Below, piece by piece: positions 1 to 6,834 of a stretch of DNA of 6,834 nt. The stretch comes from Chitinophagaceae bacterium (GTDB lineage Bacteria > Bacteroidota > Bacteroidia > Chitinophagales > Chitinophagaceae): positions 1 to 6,834 of the forward strand of contig JAIEQT010000362.1 of the NCBI GenBank assembly GCA_019747455.1. Reading direction: 5' to 3'. The notes under the pieces are model-generated. The model worked only from the letters and a program-made list of their open reading frames with translations. It had not been told where the DNA came from and made no database searches. The position numbers and the translations under genes were made by a program. Positions within the stretch are counted from its first letter, which is position 1. Every line of letters begins with the position of its first letter.

Positions 1-7
1 TTAGTGT

Positions 8-673
8 TTACAAGCCCAAGCAACGTAGAAGCTTTCTTTGAAAAAAATAAACCGAAGCCTCATCAAAAACTAATTGTTCAGTGGCATTAAATTGAAGGGT
101 ACAATCATCTATTTTCCCCCCTAAATTAAAATAAGGATGCCAACCATCAGCATAAGGAATGGCTTCTTCATTTTCATGACGAATAGTAGTTGTTATGGAG
201 AGCCGATTATTTTTTTCCAAAGTCCATTTTAGCTCAATACGATAAGGAAAAGGATATCCCTGATCTGTAGCGGCATATTTTTTTGCCAGTATTACTGTTG
301 CCGAATCATTTGTAGCTTCTTGGAATAGCATATCATAAACCATGTCATATACCAAACCATGAATGGCGTGTGAACCTAAATAATGCTTGTGTACTTTATA
401 TTGCTTGTTATTCCAGCGAAATAAACCTTCTCGCATCCTGCAAACAAAAGGACTTAACTTGGCGCTTGCAAAACTATCTGCTATCGTTTTTCTGGCCTCT
501 GCTACAGATTGATACCCACTTATACAATTAACCGCGTTATTATAAACAGGTATGCTAAAAGCATTCAGCAAACCACCAAATGTGTAAACAGTTGCAGTGC
601 ACCCCGTTTGCTTATCCTTCAAATGAATAATGGGGTGTGCCTGCTGTTTATTAATGGATACCGAAAATCGCAT
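8..673 (-). CDS. Aldose 1-epimerase (galactose mutarotase-like) family protein, C-terminally truncated
   Basis: The family interconverts alpha and beta anomers of aldoses, usually in the cytoplasm; no signal peptide is seen here. The 221 residues follow the family's N-terminal and middle beta-sandwich: a GY segment near 53-54, LSPFVCRMREG at 73-83, HAIHGL at 102-107 (first catalytic-site histidine) and DGWHPYFNL at 177-185 (His179, the second conserved histidine). Family members usually run about 280-340 residues and carry the catalytic base, a glutamate, near the C-terminus. That region is absent: family resemblance fades after VFDE (202-205) and the last residues, to 221, match nothing I recognise. 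The ATG at 671-673 is the natural start, with no clear Shine-Dalgarno. The gene is divergent from icmF. Residues 108-115 are a tandem VYDM-VYDM. It may be a pseudogene, a truncated or non-catalytic sugar-binding homologue, or an assembly artefact. Family assignment is firm; activity is doubtful. Confidence 0.8.
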   Translation of the reverse strand: MRFSVSINKQQAHPIIHLKDKQTGCTATVYTFGGLLNAFSIPVYNNAVNCISGYQSVAEARKTIADSFASAKLSPFVCRMREGLFRWNNKQYKVHKHYLGSHAIHGLVYDMVYDMLFQEATNDSATVILAKKYAATDQGYPFPYRIELKWTLEKNNRLSITTTIRHENEEAIPYADGWHPYFNLGGKIDDCTLQFNATEQLVFDEASVYFFQRKLLRCLGL

Positions 674-758
674 TAACCTAAGATATGACAGTAAAAACTA
701 ACAACTGTTCACCTCAACGCGAAAAATAGTATTTTTGCAAGTCTTATAAAATACTGCT
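674..758. promoter_or_regulatory. Divergent intergenic region between the mutarotase and icmF
   Basis: This 85-bp AT-rich stretch must hold the start signals for the leftward mutarotase gene and the rightward icmF transcript. One recognisable element faces icmF and is listed separately. For the mutarotase direction I see only weak TAnnTTT-like strings and make no call. I see no strong operator-like inverted repeat, riboswitch-like structure or small gene. In particular, nothing resembling a cobalamin riboswitch fits in the short leader before icmF. Confidence 0.6.
730..737 (+). promoter_or_regulatory. Probable Bacteroidota -7 element upstream of icmF
   Basis: TATTTTTG matches the Bacteroidota sigma-ABfr -7 consensus TAnnTTTG at all six fixed positions. 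It lies 21 bp before the icmF ATG, a common distance in this phylum for genes with short leaders. A -33 TTTG is not clear; the nearest candidate is the weak TGTT around 707-710. The call rests on sequence match and position only. Confidence 0.45.
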
Positions 759-3700
759 ATGCCATATCAGCTCCAGCATAAAGTTCGTATTGTAACGGCC
801 GCCAGTTTATTTGATGGTCATGATGCTGCCATTAATATTATGCGCCGCATTATGCAATCAAAAGGCGCGGAAATTATTCACTTGGGTCATAACCGAAGTG
901 TAGCAGAGATCGTAGAGTGTGCTATTGAAGAAGACGCTCAGGGCATTGCTATTACAAGCTATCAGGGCGGACATGTTGAGTTCTTTAAGTATATGAAAGA
1001 CCTTCTCGACCAAAATGGTTGTTCGCATATAAAAATATTTGGTGGTGGTGGGGGAACCATTCTTCCCGAAGAAATAAGGGAACTTCACCAATATGGTATT
1101 ACCAGAATTTATAGTCCTGATGATGGCCGACATATGGGGCTTGAAGGGATGATTGAAGATGTTATAAAGCAATGTGATTTTAGATTAAATGGATCGGGAG
1201 AATACCATTTGCCAATGACGCTTGGGGAGGTAAAAGATGTACGAAAGATCGCCAGGCAAATAACGAATGTAGAGAATGGAGTTCAATCATCAGTCGTCAA
1301 TTATCAATCGTCATTGAGAAAAGAAAATAGTCCGGTTTTAGGAATTACGGGTACCGGTGGAGCCGGTAAGAGTTCCGTAACAGATGAAATTGTACGCCGT
1401 TTTTTGCAACAATATGCCGATAAAACGATCGCTGTTATTTCTGTTGATCCGTCTAAGAAAAAAACAGGTGGGGCTTTATTGGGAGATCGGATACGTATGA
1501 ATTCCATAGCACATCCGAGAGCCTATATGCGCAGCTTAGCCACAAGAGAAGATAATACAGCATTGAGTGCTCATGTACAAGAAGCCATTAATATTTGCAA
1601 GGATGCAGCTTTTGATTTTATTATTTTAGAATCGGCAGGGGTTGGACAAAGTGATGCTTCGATACTGGATTTTTGTGATGTCAGTTTATATGTGATGACA
1701 CCGGAATATGGCGCAGCATCTCAATTAGAGAAAATAAATATGCTTGATTATGCCGACCTTATTTGTATCAATAAGTTCGATAAGGCAGGTGCATTAGATG
1801 CTTTAAACGATGTACGAAAGCAATATAAAAGAAGCCATGGATTATGGGAAGCAAAAGATGATGAACTGCCTGTTATAGGCAGTATAGCAGCACAGTTCAA
1901 TGATACAGGTGTTAATCAATTATTTGATCGCTTAATGGCTATCATTCAAACTAAAACAAATACGCTATTTGATAATAAAATACATGCATCCCTTCAAGCT
2001 TCATCAACATCAACGAAATCGCAAATTATTCCCCCCAAACGGGTTCGTTATCTGGCTGAAATTGCTGAGAATAATCGAAGCTATGATAGTTGGGTAAAGG
2101 AACAAACAGCCTTAGCCTCCCAATGGTATCAGCTACAAGGCGTGCTTCAGTCTGTTGCTAATGAGGCCGTAAAAAAGGAATTAGAAACTATTGAAACAAA
2201 AATAACTGAAGGATTACACCCAGCGTGTAAAAAGATGATTGCAGATTGGCCTGCCTTAGTTAATAAGTACAATGCCGATTTTTTTGAATACACCGTTAGG
2301 GATAAAGTTATCAAACAAGCCCTTAGTACTACCTCTTTAAGCGGAACAAGAATTCCTAAAGTAGTACTACCTAAGTATAAAGATTGGGGAGATATTCTAC
2401 GCTGGCAATTACAAGAGAATATACCCGGAGAATTTCCTTATACAGCAGGTGTTTTTGAATTAAAAAGACAAGGCGAAGACCCTACCCGTATGTTTGCAGG
2501 AGAAGGTGGTCCTGAGCGCACTAATAAAAGATTCCATTATGTATCCTTAGGTCAGCCTGCTATTCGCTTATCAACTGCTTTCGATAGTGTTACATTATAT
2601 GGTGAGGATCCGGCACACCGCCCTGATATTTATGGAAAAGTAGGGAATAGTGGGGTTAGTGTTGCTACGGTTGATGATGCCAAAAAATTATATAGTGGTT
2701 TCGATTTATGTGATCCGAAAACTTCTGTGAGCATGACCATTAACGGTCCTGCACCTATTATCTTGGCTTTTTTTATGAATGCTGCTATTGATCAGCTTTG
2801 CGAGAAATGGATAACAGAAAATAATAAGTGGGAAGAAGTAAATCAGCAAATAGCAGCCAAGTTTAGTAAAATACCTAAGCCGGTTTATTATAATCCATCT
2901 TTACCTGAAAGATTACCGGAAGGTAATAATGGTTTGGGTATTGGGTTACTTGGTATGAGTGGAGATGAGGTATTACCTACAGATGTATATGCATCTATTA
3001 AAGCGCAAGCTTTATCGCAAGTAAGGGGTACGGTACAAGCAGATATTTTAAAAGAAGATCAAGCGCAAAATACCTGTATTTTCTCTACGGAGTTTGCCTT
3101 AAAACTGATGGGAGATGTACAAGCTTATTTCATCGATAACAAAGTACGAAATTTTTACAGTGTAAGTATAAGCGGGTATCATATTGCAGAGGCTGGTGCA
3201 AACCCAATAACTCAATTGGCTTTTACTTTGGCCAACGGTTTTACCTATGTTGAGTATTATTTAAGTAGGGGTATGCAAATAGATGATTTTGCACCAAACT
3301 TATCATTCTTCTTTAGCAATGGTATGGATCCTGAATACAGTGTGATAGGCAGAGTAGCAAGGCGAATTTGGGCTAAAGCCATGAAGCAAAAGTATAAAGC
3401 CAATGATCGCTCTCAAAAATTGAAATATCATATTCAAACAAGTGGAAGAAGCTTACATGCGCAGGAAATAGACTTTAATGATATTCGCACAACGTTGCAA
3501 GCATTATATGCTATTTATGACAACTGTAACAGTTTGCATACCAATGCTTATGATGAAGCTATTACAACCCCTACAGAAGAGAGTGTACGCCGAGCCATGG
3601 CTATTCAGTTGATCATAAACAGAGAGTTAGGTACTGCTAATACGGAGAATTTTATTCAAGGAAGCTTTGCCATAGAAGAGTTAACAGATTTAGTAGAAGA

Positions 3701-4124
3701 AGCTGTTCTACTGGAATTTGAACGTATTACAGACAGGGGAGGTGTGTTAGGAGCTATGGAAAGAATGTATCAAAGAAATAAAATTCAAGAAGAGAGTTTA
3801 CATTACGAAACATTAAAACATACAGGGGAGTTGCCTTTAATCGGCGTAAATACTTTCCTGAATAAAAAAGGAAGTCCAACTGTTTTGCCCGGTGAAGTAA
3901 TCAGAAGTACAACCGAAGAGAAAGAACAACAAATCCAGAATTTAAAATCTTTTCATCAACGAAATGCCGGTAAAAGTCAACAAGCATTAAAAAATTTGCA
4001 ACAGGTTGCTATTAATAATGGCAATTTATTTGCCGAGCTTATGGAGACGGTAAAATACTGTTCTTTAGGTGAAATTACGAATGCGTTATATGCTGTTGGC
4101 GGACAATATCGCAGAAACATGTAA
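759..4124 (+). CDS. icmF: Fused isobutyryl-CoA mutase (B12-binding domain, MeaI-type G-protein and mutase core)
   Basis: This cytoplasmic adenosylcobalamin enzyme interconverts isobutyryl-CoA and n-butyryl-CoA by a radical carbon-skeleton rearrangement; some relatives also act on isovaleryl/pivalyl-CoA. Domains in order: B12-binding (about 8-140) with DGHDAA at 19-24, His21 being the expected lower cobalt ligand, and a glycine run at 95-99; linker (about 141-192); G-protein chaperone (about 193-400) with Walker A GTGGAGKS at 198-205, ESAGVGQSD at 291-299 and NKFD at 338-341; helical linker (about 400-540); mutase TIM barrel from about 555 to the C-terminus. Two residues decide the substrate. 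Phe566 in AGVF and Gln770 in AQNT stand where methylmalonyl-CoA mutase has Tyr and Arg (P. shermanii Tyr89/Arg207), which is the IcmF pattern. His808 in SGYH is the conserved active-site histidine. At 1121 residues it is near normal family length. The ATG at 759 gives the usual IcmF N-terminus. A heptamer repeat is embedded in the first linker. Confidence 0.96.
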   Translation: MPYQLQHKVRIVTAASLFDGHDAAINIMRRIMQSKGAEIIHLGHNRSVAEIVECAIEEDAQGIAITSYQGGHVEFFKYMKDLLDQNGCSHIKIFGGGGGTILPEEIRELHQYGITRIYSPDDGRHMGLEGMIEDVIKQCDFRLNGSGEYHLPMTLGEVKDVRKIARQITNVENGVQSSVVNYQSSLRKENSPVLGITGTGGAGKSSVTDEIVRRFLQQYADKTIAVISVDPSKKKTGGALLGDRIRMNSIAHPRAYMRSLATREDNTALSAHVQEAINICKDAAFDFIILESAGVGQSDASILDFCDVSLYVMTPEYGAASQLEKINMLDYADLICINKFDKAGALDALNDVRKQYKRSHGLWEAKDDELPVIGSIAAQFNDTGVNQLFDRLMAIIQTKTNTLFDNKIHASLQASSTSTKSQIIPPKRVRYLAEIAENNRSYDSWVKEQTALASQWYQLQGVLQSVANEAVKKELETIETKITEGLHPACKKMIADWPALVNKYNADFFEYTVRDKVIKQALSTTSLSGTRIPKVVLPKYKDWGDILRWQLQENIPGEFPYTAGVFELKRQGEDPTRMFAGEGGPERTNKRFHYVSLGQPAIRLSTAFDSVTLYGEDPAHRPDIYGKVGNSGVSVATVDDAKKLYSGFDLCDPKTSVSMTINGPAPIILAFFMNAAIDQLCEKWITENNKWEEVNQQIAAKFSKIPKPVYYNPSLPERLPEGNNGLGIGLLGMSGDEVLPTDVYASIKAQALSQVRGTVQADILKEDQAQNTCIFSTEFALKLMGDVQAYFIDNKVRNFYSVSISGYHIAEAGANPITQLAFTLANGFTYVEYYLSRGMQIDDFAPNLSFFFSNGMDPEYSVIGRVARRIWAKAMKQKYKANDRSQKLKYHIQTSGRSLHAQEIDFNDIRTTLQALYAIYDNCNSLHTNAYDEAITTPTEESVRRAMAIQLIINRELGTANTENFIQGSFAIEELTDLVEEAVLLEFERITDRGGVLGAMERMYQRNKIQEESLHYETLKHTGELPLIGVNTFLNKKGSPTVLPGEVIRSTTEEKEQQIQNLKSFHQRNAGKSQQALKNLQQVAINNGNLFAELMETVKYCSLGEITNALYAVGGQYRRNM
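1283..1317 (+). repeat. Five degenerate 7-bp tandem repeats inside icmF
   Basis: The 35 bases divide exactly into TCAATCA, TCAGTCG, TCAATTA, TCAATCG and TCATTGA, with consensus about TCAATCR. TCA opens every unit, and four of the five differ from the consensus by no more than two bases; the last is the most diverged. The repeat lies in the coding sequence for residues 175-187 (Q, S, V, N and Y rich), in the flexible linker between the B12-binding and G-protein domains. Since 7 is not a multiple of 3, the units encode different residues and the periodicity is in the DNA rather than the protein. This suggests an expanded or inserted DNA repeat tolerated by the linker rather than selection on the peptide. 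Confidence 0.7.
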
Positions 4125-4133
4125 TTTGTGACT

Positions 4134-4712
4134 ATGAAAGGAATGATTATTATTTTAGTACTTGTTATTTTTTCTTACGTAAGCAGTGCCCAACATATTT
4201 TTCGAAGAATTGATACCACTATGAAATTGGGGAAAGCCGGATATAAAATATCTTGTAAAAATGCCAACGAGGAAAAGAATTATGTAACGCTGAATCCGGT
4301 TGGATTTAAGAATACTGCCCGAGATTTCGGATTTGATATAAAAGGTAGAATTATACAAACCGAAGTAGATGATTTGAATGCGGATGGTTTCCCTGATCTA
4401 GTAATATATGTGCAGCAGCCTGGCCCGAAGAACGCAGCCGCTGTAATTGGTATTTCTTCCATGGAGAATGAAAGCTATCAGCCTATTGGATTTCCGGATA
4501 TTTTGGACGATCCTAAACTACGTACGGGATATAACGGGAAAGATCAGTTTTTTTTAATGGAAGGTACATTGATGAGGCGATTTCCACTCTTTACATCTGA
4601 TTCCTTACCGGTACAAACGGGGATGTATCGCCAAGTGCAATATAGGGTTATGAAAGAAGAAAGAGGCTTAAGATTTAAAGTAGTTCGTACTTACGATTAT
4701 GCTAAGCAGTAA
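4134..4712 (+). CDS. Exported PliI-like (i-type lysozyme inhibitor family) protein
   Basis: PliI proteins are periplasmic inhibitors of invertebrate-type lysozymes. From the ATG at 4134 the protein has 192 residues. Residues 1-19 form a signal peptide with a hydrophobic core and a likely cut at SSA/Q, so it acts in the periplasm or outside. The mature part resembles PliI by recall, in this order: EVDDLNADGFPDLVIYV (77-93; also a calcium-loop-like DxNxDG pattern as in VCBS/FG-GAP repeats), GYNGKDQFFLMEGTLMRRFPLF (132-153, compare GYxGHDEF...RRFPVY), MYRQVQYRV (164-172) and a final lysine/tyrosine-rich strand. The serine-glycine-tyrosine loop expected after the YV strand is replaced by QQPGPKNAA (94-102). 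A GTG at 4128 is also possible but gives a poorer signal peptide start. The gene begins 9 bp after icmF and is probably co-transcribed. Family assignment is moderate, and inhibition of lysozyme is unproven. Confidence 0.65.
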   Translation: MKGMIIILVLVIFSYVSSAQHIFRRIDTTMKLGKAGYKISCKNANEEKNYVTLNPVGFKNTARDFGFDIKGRIIQTEVDDLNADGFPDLVIYVQQPGPKNAAAVIGISSMENESYQPIGFPDILDDPKLRTGYNGKDQFFLMEGTLMRRFPLFTSDSLPVQTGMYRQVQYRVMKEERGLRFKVVRTYDYAKQ

Positions 4713-4774
4713 GTTCTTATTTATTTAATAGCATATTTTAATCTGGCTTTGTACCTTTACGTACAACCAATTTT
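4713..4774 (+). promoter_or_regulatory. Short intergenic gap with possible promoter before the propeller-phosphatase gene
   Basis: This 62-bp AT-rich gap contains TACCTTTA at 4752-4759, one base off the Bacteroidota -7 consensus TAnnTTTG and 15 bp before the ATG. No -33 TTTG is present at a good distance: the nearby TTTG at 4748-4751 directly abuts the element. There is no hairpin followed by a T run that would act as a terminator, so read-through from icmF and the PliI-like gene remains possible. Confidence 0.3.
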
Positions 4775-6834
4775 ATGCGCAAATATCTTTTGTGTGGCTT
4801 ATTAGTTTGTACGGCTACAGCCATTTTTTCCCAAACAATCGAACAAATTGAATCTAAAAAAGTTACCCTTCCCAACGGTTGGAGTTTAACACCCTTAGGG
4901 AGAAGTTTACCACTTGGTGATCTGCCATTGAATATGGCTGTTTCAAAATCAAGATCGTTAATGGCGGTAACCAATAACGGACAAAGTGTACAAAGTATAC
5001 AGCTCATAAATCCAAATACGGAAACCGTTCTCGATACTAAAGTTGTTGGTAAAGCCTGGTATGGACTGGCTTTTAGTGCCGATGAAAAAAAACTCTATGC
5101 TTCGGGTAACCATGATAACTGGATTATGGTTTTTGCGATCAACAATAAAAAACTGGAGTTAATTGATTCTATTATTTTAGGAAAAAAATGGCCAAATAAA
5201 ATTTCGCCAACAGGAATTGCTGTTGATGACGCTAAGCAAATAATGTATGTAGTAACGAAAGAGGATAATAAATTATATATTATCGATTTGGCCACTAAGC
5301 AAATTCAAACAGCGTATCAGTTGGGTGGAGAAGCTTATGCCTGCCAGCTTTCACCGGATAATAAAAAATTATATATTAGTTGTTGGGGTTGTGATAAAGT
5401 ACTTGTTTTTAATACCGATCAAAAAAATATAATAGCAGAAATACCCGTAGGCGATAATCCGAATGAATTGTGCTTAACTAAGAAAGGCAGATATCTTTAT
5501 GTTGCCAATGCTAATGATAATAGTGTTTCCGTTATTTCAACAGCAGATAATAAAGTAATTGAAACACTAAATACAGCTTTGTACCCCGATGCACCTAGTG
5601 GTTCTACCACAAATGGATTAGCACTTAGTGATGATGAAAAAATATTATTCATAGCCAATGCCGATAATAATTGCTTGAGTGTATTTGATGTAAGCAAACC
5701 CATTCAGAGTAAGAGTAAGGGTTTTATTCCTGTTGGCTGGTATCCTACTAACGTAAAAGTAATTGGTAAGAAAATTTTTGTAAGTAATGGCAAAGGTTTT
5801 TCATCTATGGCAAACCCATATGGTCCTAATCCATTTGGTAATAAACAAACGGTATTATATCAGGAAGGTGATCCCAATAAGCCTAAAAATGTGCAATACA
5901 TAGCCGGTTTGTTTCAAGGAACCATGAGTATTATTGATATACCTACAGATGCACAGCTAAGTGTGTATTCTCAAGTAGTATACAGGAATACACCTTACAA
6001 TAAAGTGAAAGAATTATTGACCCAAGGAGAAGAGGGTAATCCAATACCCAGAAGAGTTGGTGCTGCAAGCCCTATCAAATATGTGTTTTATATAATTAAA
6101 GAGAACCGTACTTACGATCAGGTTTTAGGAGATATGAAAGAAGGCAATGGGGATCCCCGATTGGTATTGTTTGGTGAAAATATCACGCCCAATCAACATG
6201 CTTTAGCGCGTGAATTCGTTTTACTGGATAATTTTTATGTAGATGGCGAAGTAAGTGCTGATGGACACAACTGGAGTACCGGAGCGTATGCTACCGATTT
6301 CTTAGAAAAAAATTGGGTAACCAGTTATGGAGGTCGCGGTGGTGGTTATGATGCTGAAGGTAATAGAGCTGTTGCTAATAATAAAGGAGGGTTTATTTGG
6401 GATCATTGTAAAAAAGCCGGAGTAAGTTATAGAACCTATGGTGAGTTTGCAGATAACTATAAAGCCAATATTCCGGCATTGAAAGATCATTTCTGTCCCT
6501 ATTTTACAGGATATAATAATGCGGTACCAGATACTACTCGATTCTTTCAATGGAAAAGAGAATTTGATTCATTATTATCAGTAAATGCGGTACCTCGGTT
6601 TAACTCGGTTCGTTTTTGTAATGATCATACAGAAGGCCTGCGTTTAGGAAGACCTACTCCTTATGCGCATGTTGCTGATAATGATTTAGCTGTTGGTATG
6701 TTTGTGGAATATCTAAGTAAAAGCCCTATTTGGAAAGAAACGGCTGTATTTATTTTGGAAGATGACGCCCAGAATGGAGCCGATCATGTAGATGCCCATA
6801 GAAGTATTGCCTTTGTAGCAGGCGGATTTGTAAA
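4775..6834 (+). CDS. YncE-type beta-propeller / alkaline-phosphatase-superfamily phosphoesterase fusion (3' end outside window)
   Basis: An open frame of 686 complete codons runs from the ATG at 4775 off the right edge without a stop, so the protein is partial. Residues 1-20 (KYLLCGLLVCTATAIFSQ core) are a signal peptide, so it is exported. Residues about 45-400 form a YVTN-type seven-bladed propeller; the clearest repeat is GRYLYVANANDNSVSVI at 238-254, with related strands at 165-171 (KLYIIDL), 197-202 (KKLYIS) and 289-305. From about 431 a phosphoesterase domain begins: IKENRTYDQVLGDM at 441-454 (Glu443/Asn444, probable metal ligands), DNFYVDGEVSADGHNWS at 485-501 (Ser494 a candidate nucleophile) and EDDAQNGADHVDAHRS at 662-677 (Asp663, Asp664, His671 and His675, probable metal ligands). 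This matches bacterial proteins named bifunctional YncE family/alkaline phosphatase family protein, usually around 800 residues. It likely hydrolyses phosphate esters outside the cytoplasm; the substrate is unknown. Confidence 0.9.
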   Translation, partial: MRKYLLCGLLVCTATAIFSQTIEQIESKKVTLPNGWSLTPLGRSLPLGDLPLNMAVSKSRSLMAVTNNGQSVQSIQLINPNTETVLDTKVVGKAWYGLAFSADEKKLYASGNHDNWIMVFAINNKKLELIDSIILGKKWPNKISPTGIAVDDAKQIMYVVTKEDNKLYIIDLATKQIQTAYQLGGEAYACQLSPDNKKLYISCWGCDKVLVFNTDQKNIIAEIPVGDNPNELCLTKKGRYLYVANANDNSVSVISTADNKVIETLNTALYPDAPSGSTTNGLALSDDEKILFIANADNNCLSVFDVSKPIQSKSKGFIPVGWYPTNVKVIGKKIFVSNGKGFSSMANPYGPNPFGNKQTVLYQEGDPNKPKNVQYIAGLFQGTMSIIDIPTDAQLSVYSQVVYRNTPYNKVKELLTQGEEGNPIPRRVGAASPIKYVFYIIKENRTYDQVLGDMKEGNGDPRLVLFGENITPNQHALAREFVLLDNFYVDGEVSADGHNWSTGAYATDFLEKNWVTSYGGRGGGYDAEGNRAVANNKGGFIWDHCKKAGVSYRTYGEFADNYKANIPALKDHFCPYFTGYNNAVPDTTRFFQWKREFDSLLSVNAVPRFNSVRFCNDHTEGLRLGRPTPYAHVADNDLAVGMFVEYLSKSPIWKETAVFILEDDAQNGADHVDAHRSIAFVAGGFV

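Noticed and set aside
41..47. Possible programmed slippage on the 7-base homopolymer in the mutarotase gene.
   Set aside because: Neither alternative frame restores family-like sequence, and the best one stops five bases from the original stop, so slippage would gain nothing visible.
816..833. The B12-binding motif reads DGHDAA rather than the textbook DxHxxG, which might suggest a defective cobalamin site.
   Set aside because: The ligand histidine is present, and DGHDAAIN is, as I recall, the normal form in IcmF proteins, so this is a family trait and not a defect.
858..1172. A 104-residue minus-strand open frame inside icmF (and smaller minus-strand frames at 1304-1507, 4155-4358, 4280-4462, 4738-5007, 5095-5295, 5497-5703 and 6302-6550).
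   Set aside because: All lie opposite well-supported plus-strand genes, show no family resemblance and are what antisense frames of AT-rich genes produce by chance.
2362..2371. Perfect 10-bp palindrome GTAGTACTAC inside icmF.
   Set aside because: It falls in ordinary coding sequence (VVLP), has no partner copy or regulatory context, and a palindrome this short is expected by chance.
4128..4136. GTG start at 4128 for the PliI-like gene, 3 bp after the icmF stop.
   Set aside because: The ATG two codons later gives a standard Met-Lys signal peptide start; the GTG only adds Val/Met-Thr before it and has no better ribosome site.
5264..5379. Two near-identical AT-rich strings (GATAATAAA...TTATATATTA at 5264-5283 and 5357-5379) that look like a direct repeat.
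   Set aside because: Both encode the same DNKLYI strand of successive propeller blades, so the protein repeat and codon bias explain them.

Overview
The window looks like a piece of a Bacteroidota chromosome, probably from the Chitinophagaceae or Sphingobacteriia side. The reasons are AT-rich DNA, A/T-ending codons, almost no Shine-Dalgarno sequences, a TAnnTTTG-type promoter element, and protein families common in that phylum. This placement is inference from style and families, not from a marker gene.

Layout. On the minus strand at the left edge is an aldose 1-epimerase (mutarotase) family gene (8-673). It keeps the first two thirds of the domain but stops before the part that carries the catalytic glutamate. 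An 85-bp divergent intergenic region (674-758) separates it from three plus-strand genes. The first is a long gene for a fused, adenosylcobalamin-dependent isobutyryl-CoA mutase (icmF, 759-4124). The second starts 9 bp later and encodes a small exported protein resembling the PliI family of i-type lysozyme inhibitors (4134-4712). After a 62-bp gap comes an exported protein with a YVTN/YncE-type beta-propeller followed by an alkaline-phosphatase-superfamily phosphoesterase domain (4775 to beyond the right edge). This third gene is open to the window end, so its C-terminus is not visible.

How they work together. IcmF carries its B12-binding domain, its G-protein chaperone and its mutase core in one chain, so it needs no partner subunit. 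It would interconvert isobutyryl-CoA and n-butyryl-CoA, linking branched-chain and straight-chain acyl-CoA metabolism. The PliI-like gene is probably co-transcribed with it because the gap is so short, but no functional link is evident. The propeller-phosphatase may have its own promoter. No RNA genes, insertion sequences, CRISPR arrays or convincing terminators were seen.

The least expected signal is a run of five degenerate 7-bp repeats (1283-1317, consensus about TCAATCR) inside icmF. It encodes part of the linker between the B12-binding and G-protein domains. Other points worth a second look are the odd C-terminus of the mutarotase and the changed loop of the PliI-like protein. No wholly new multi-gene system was found.
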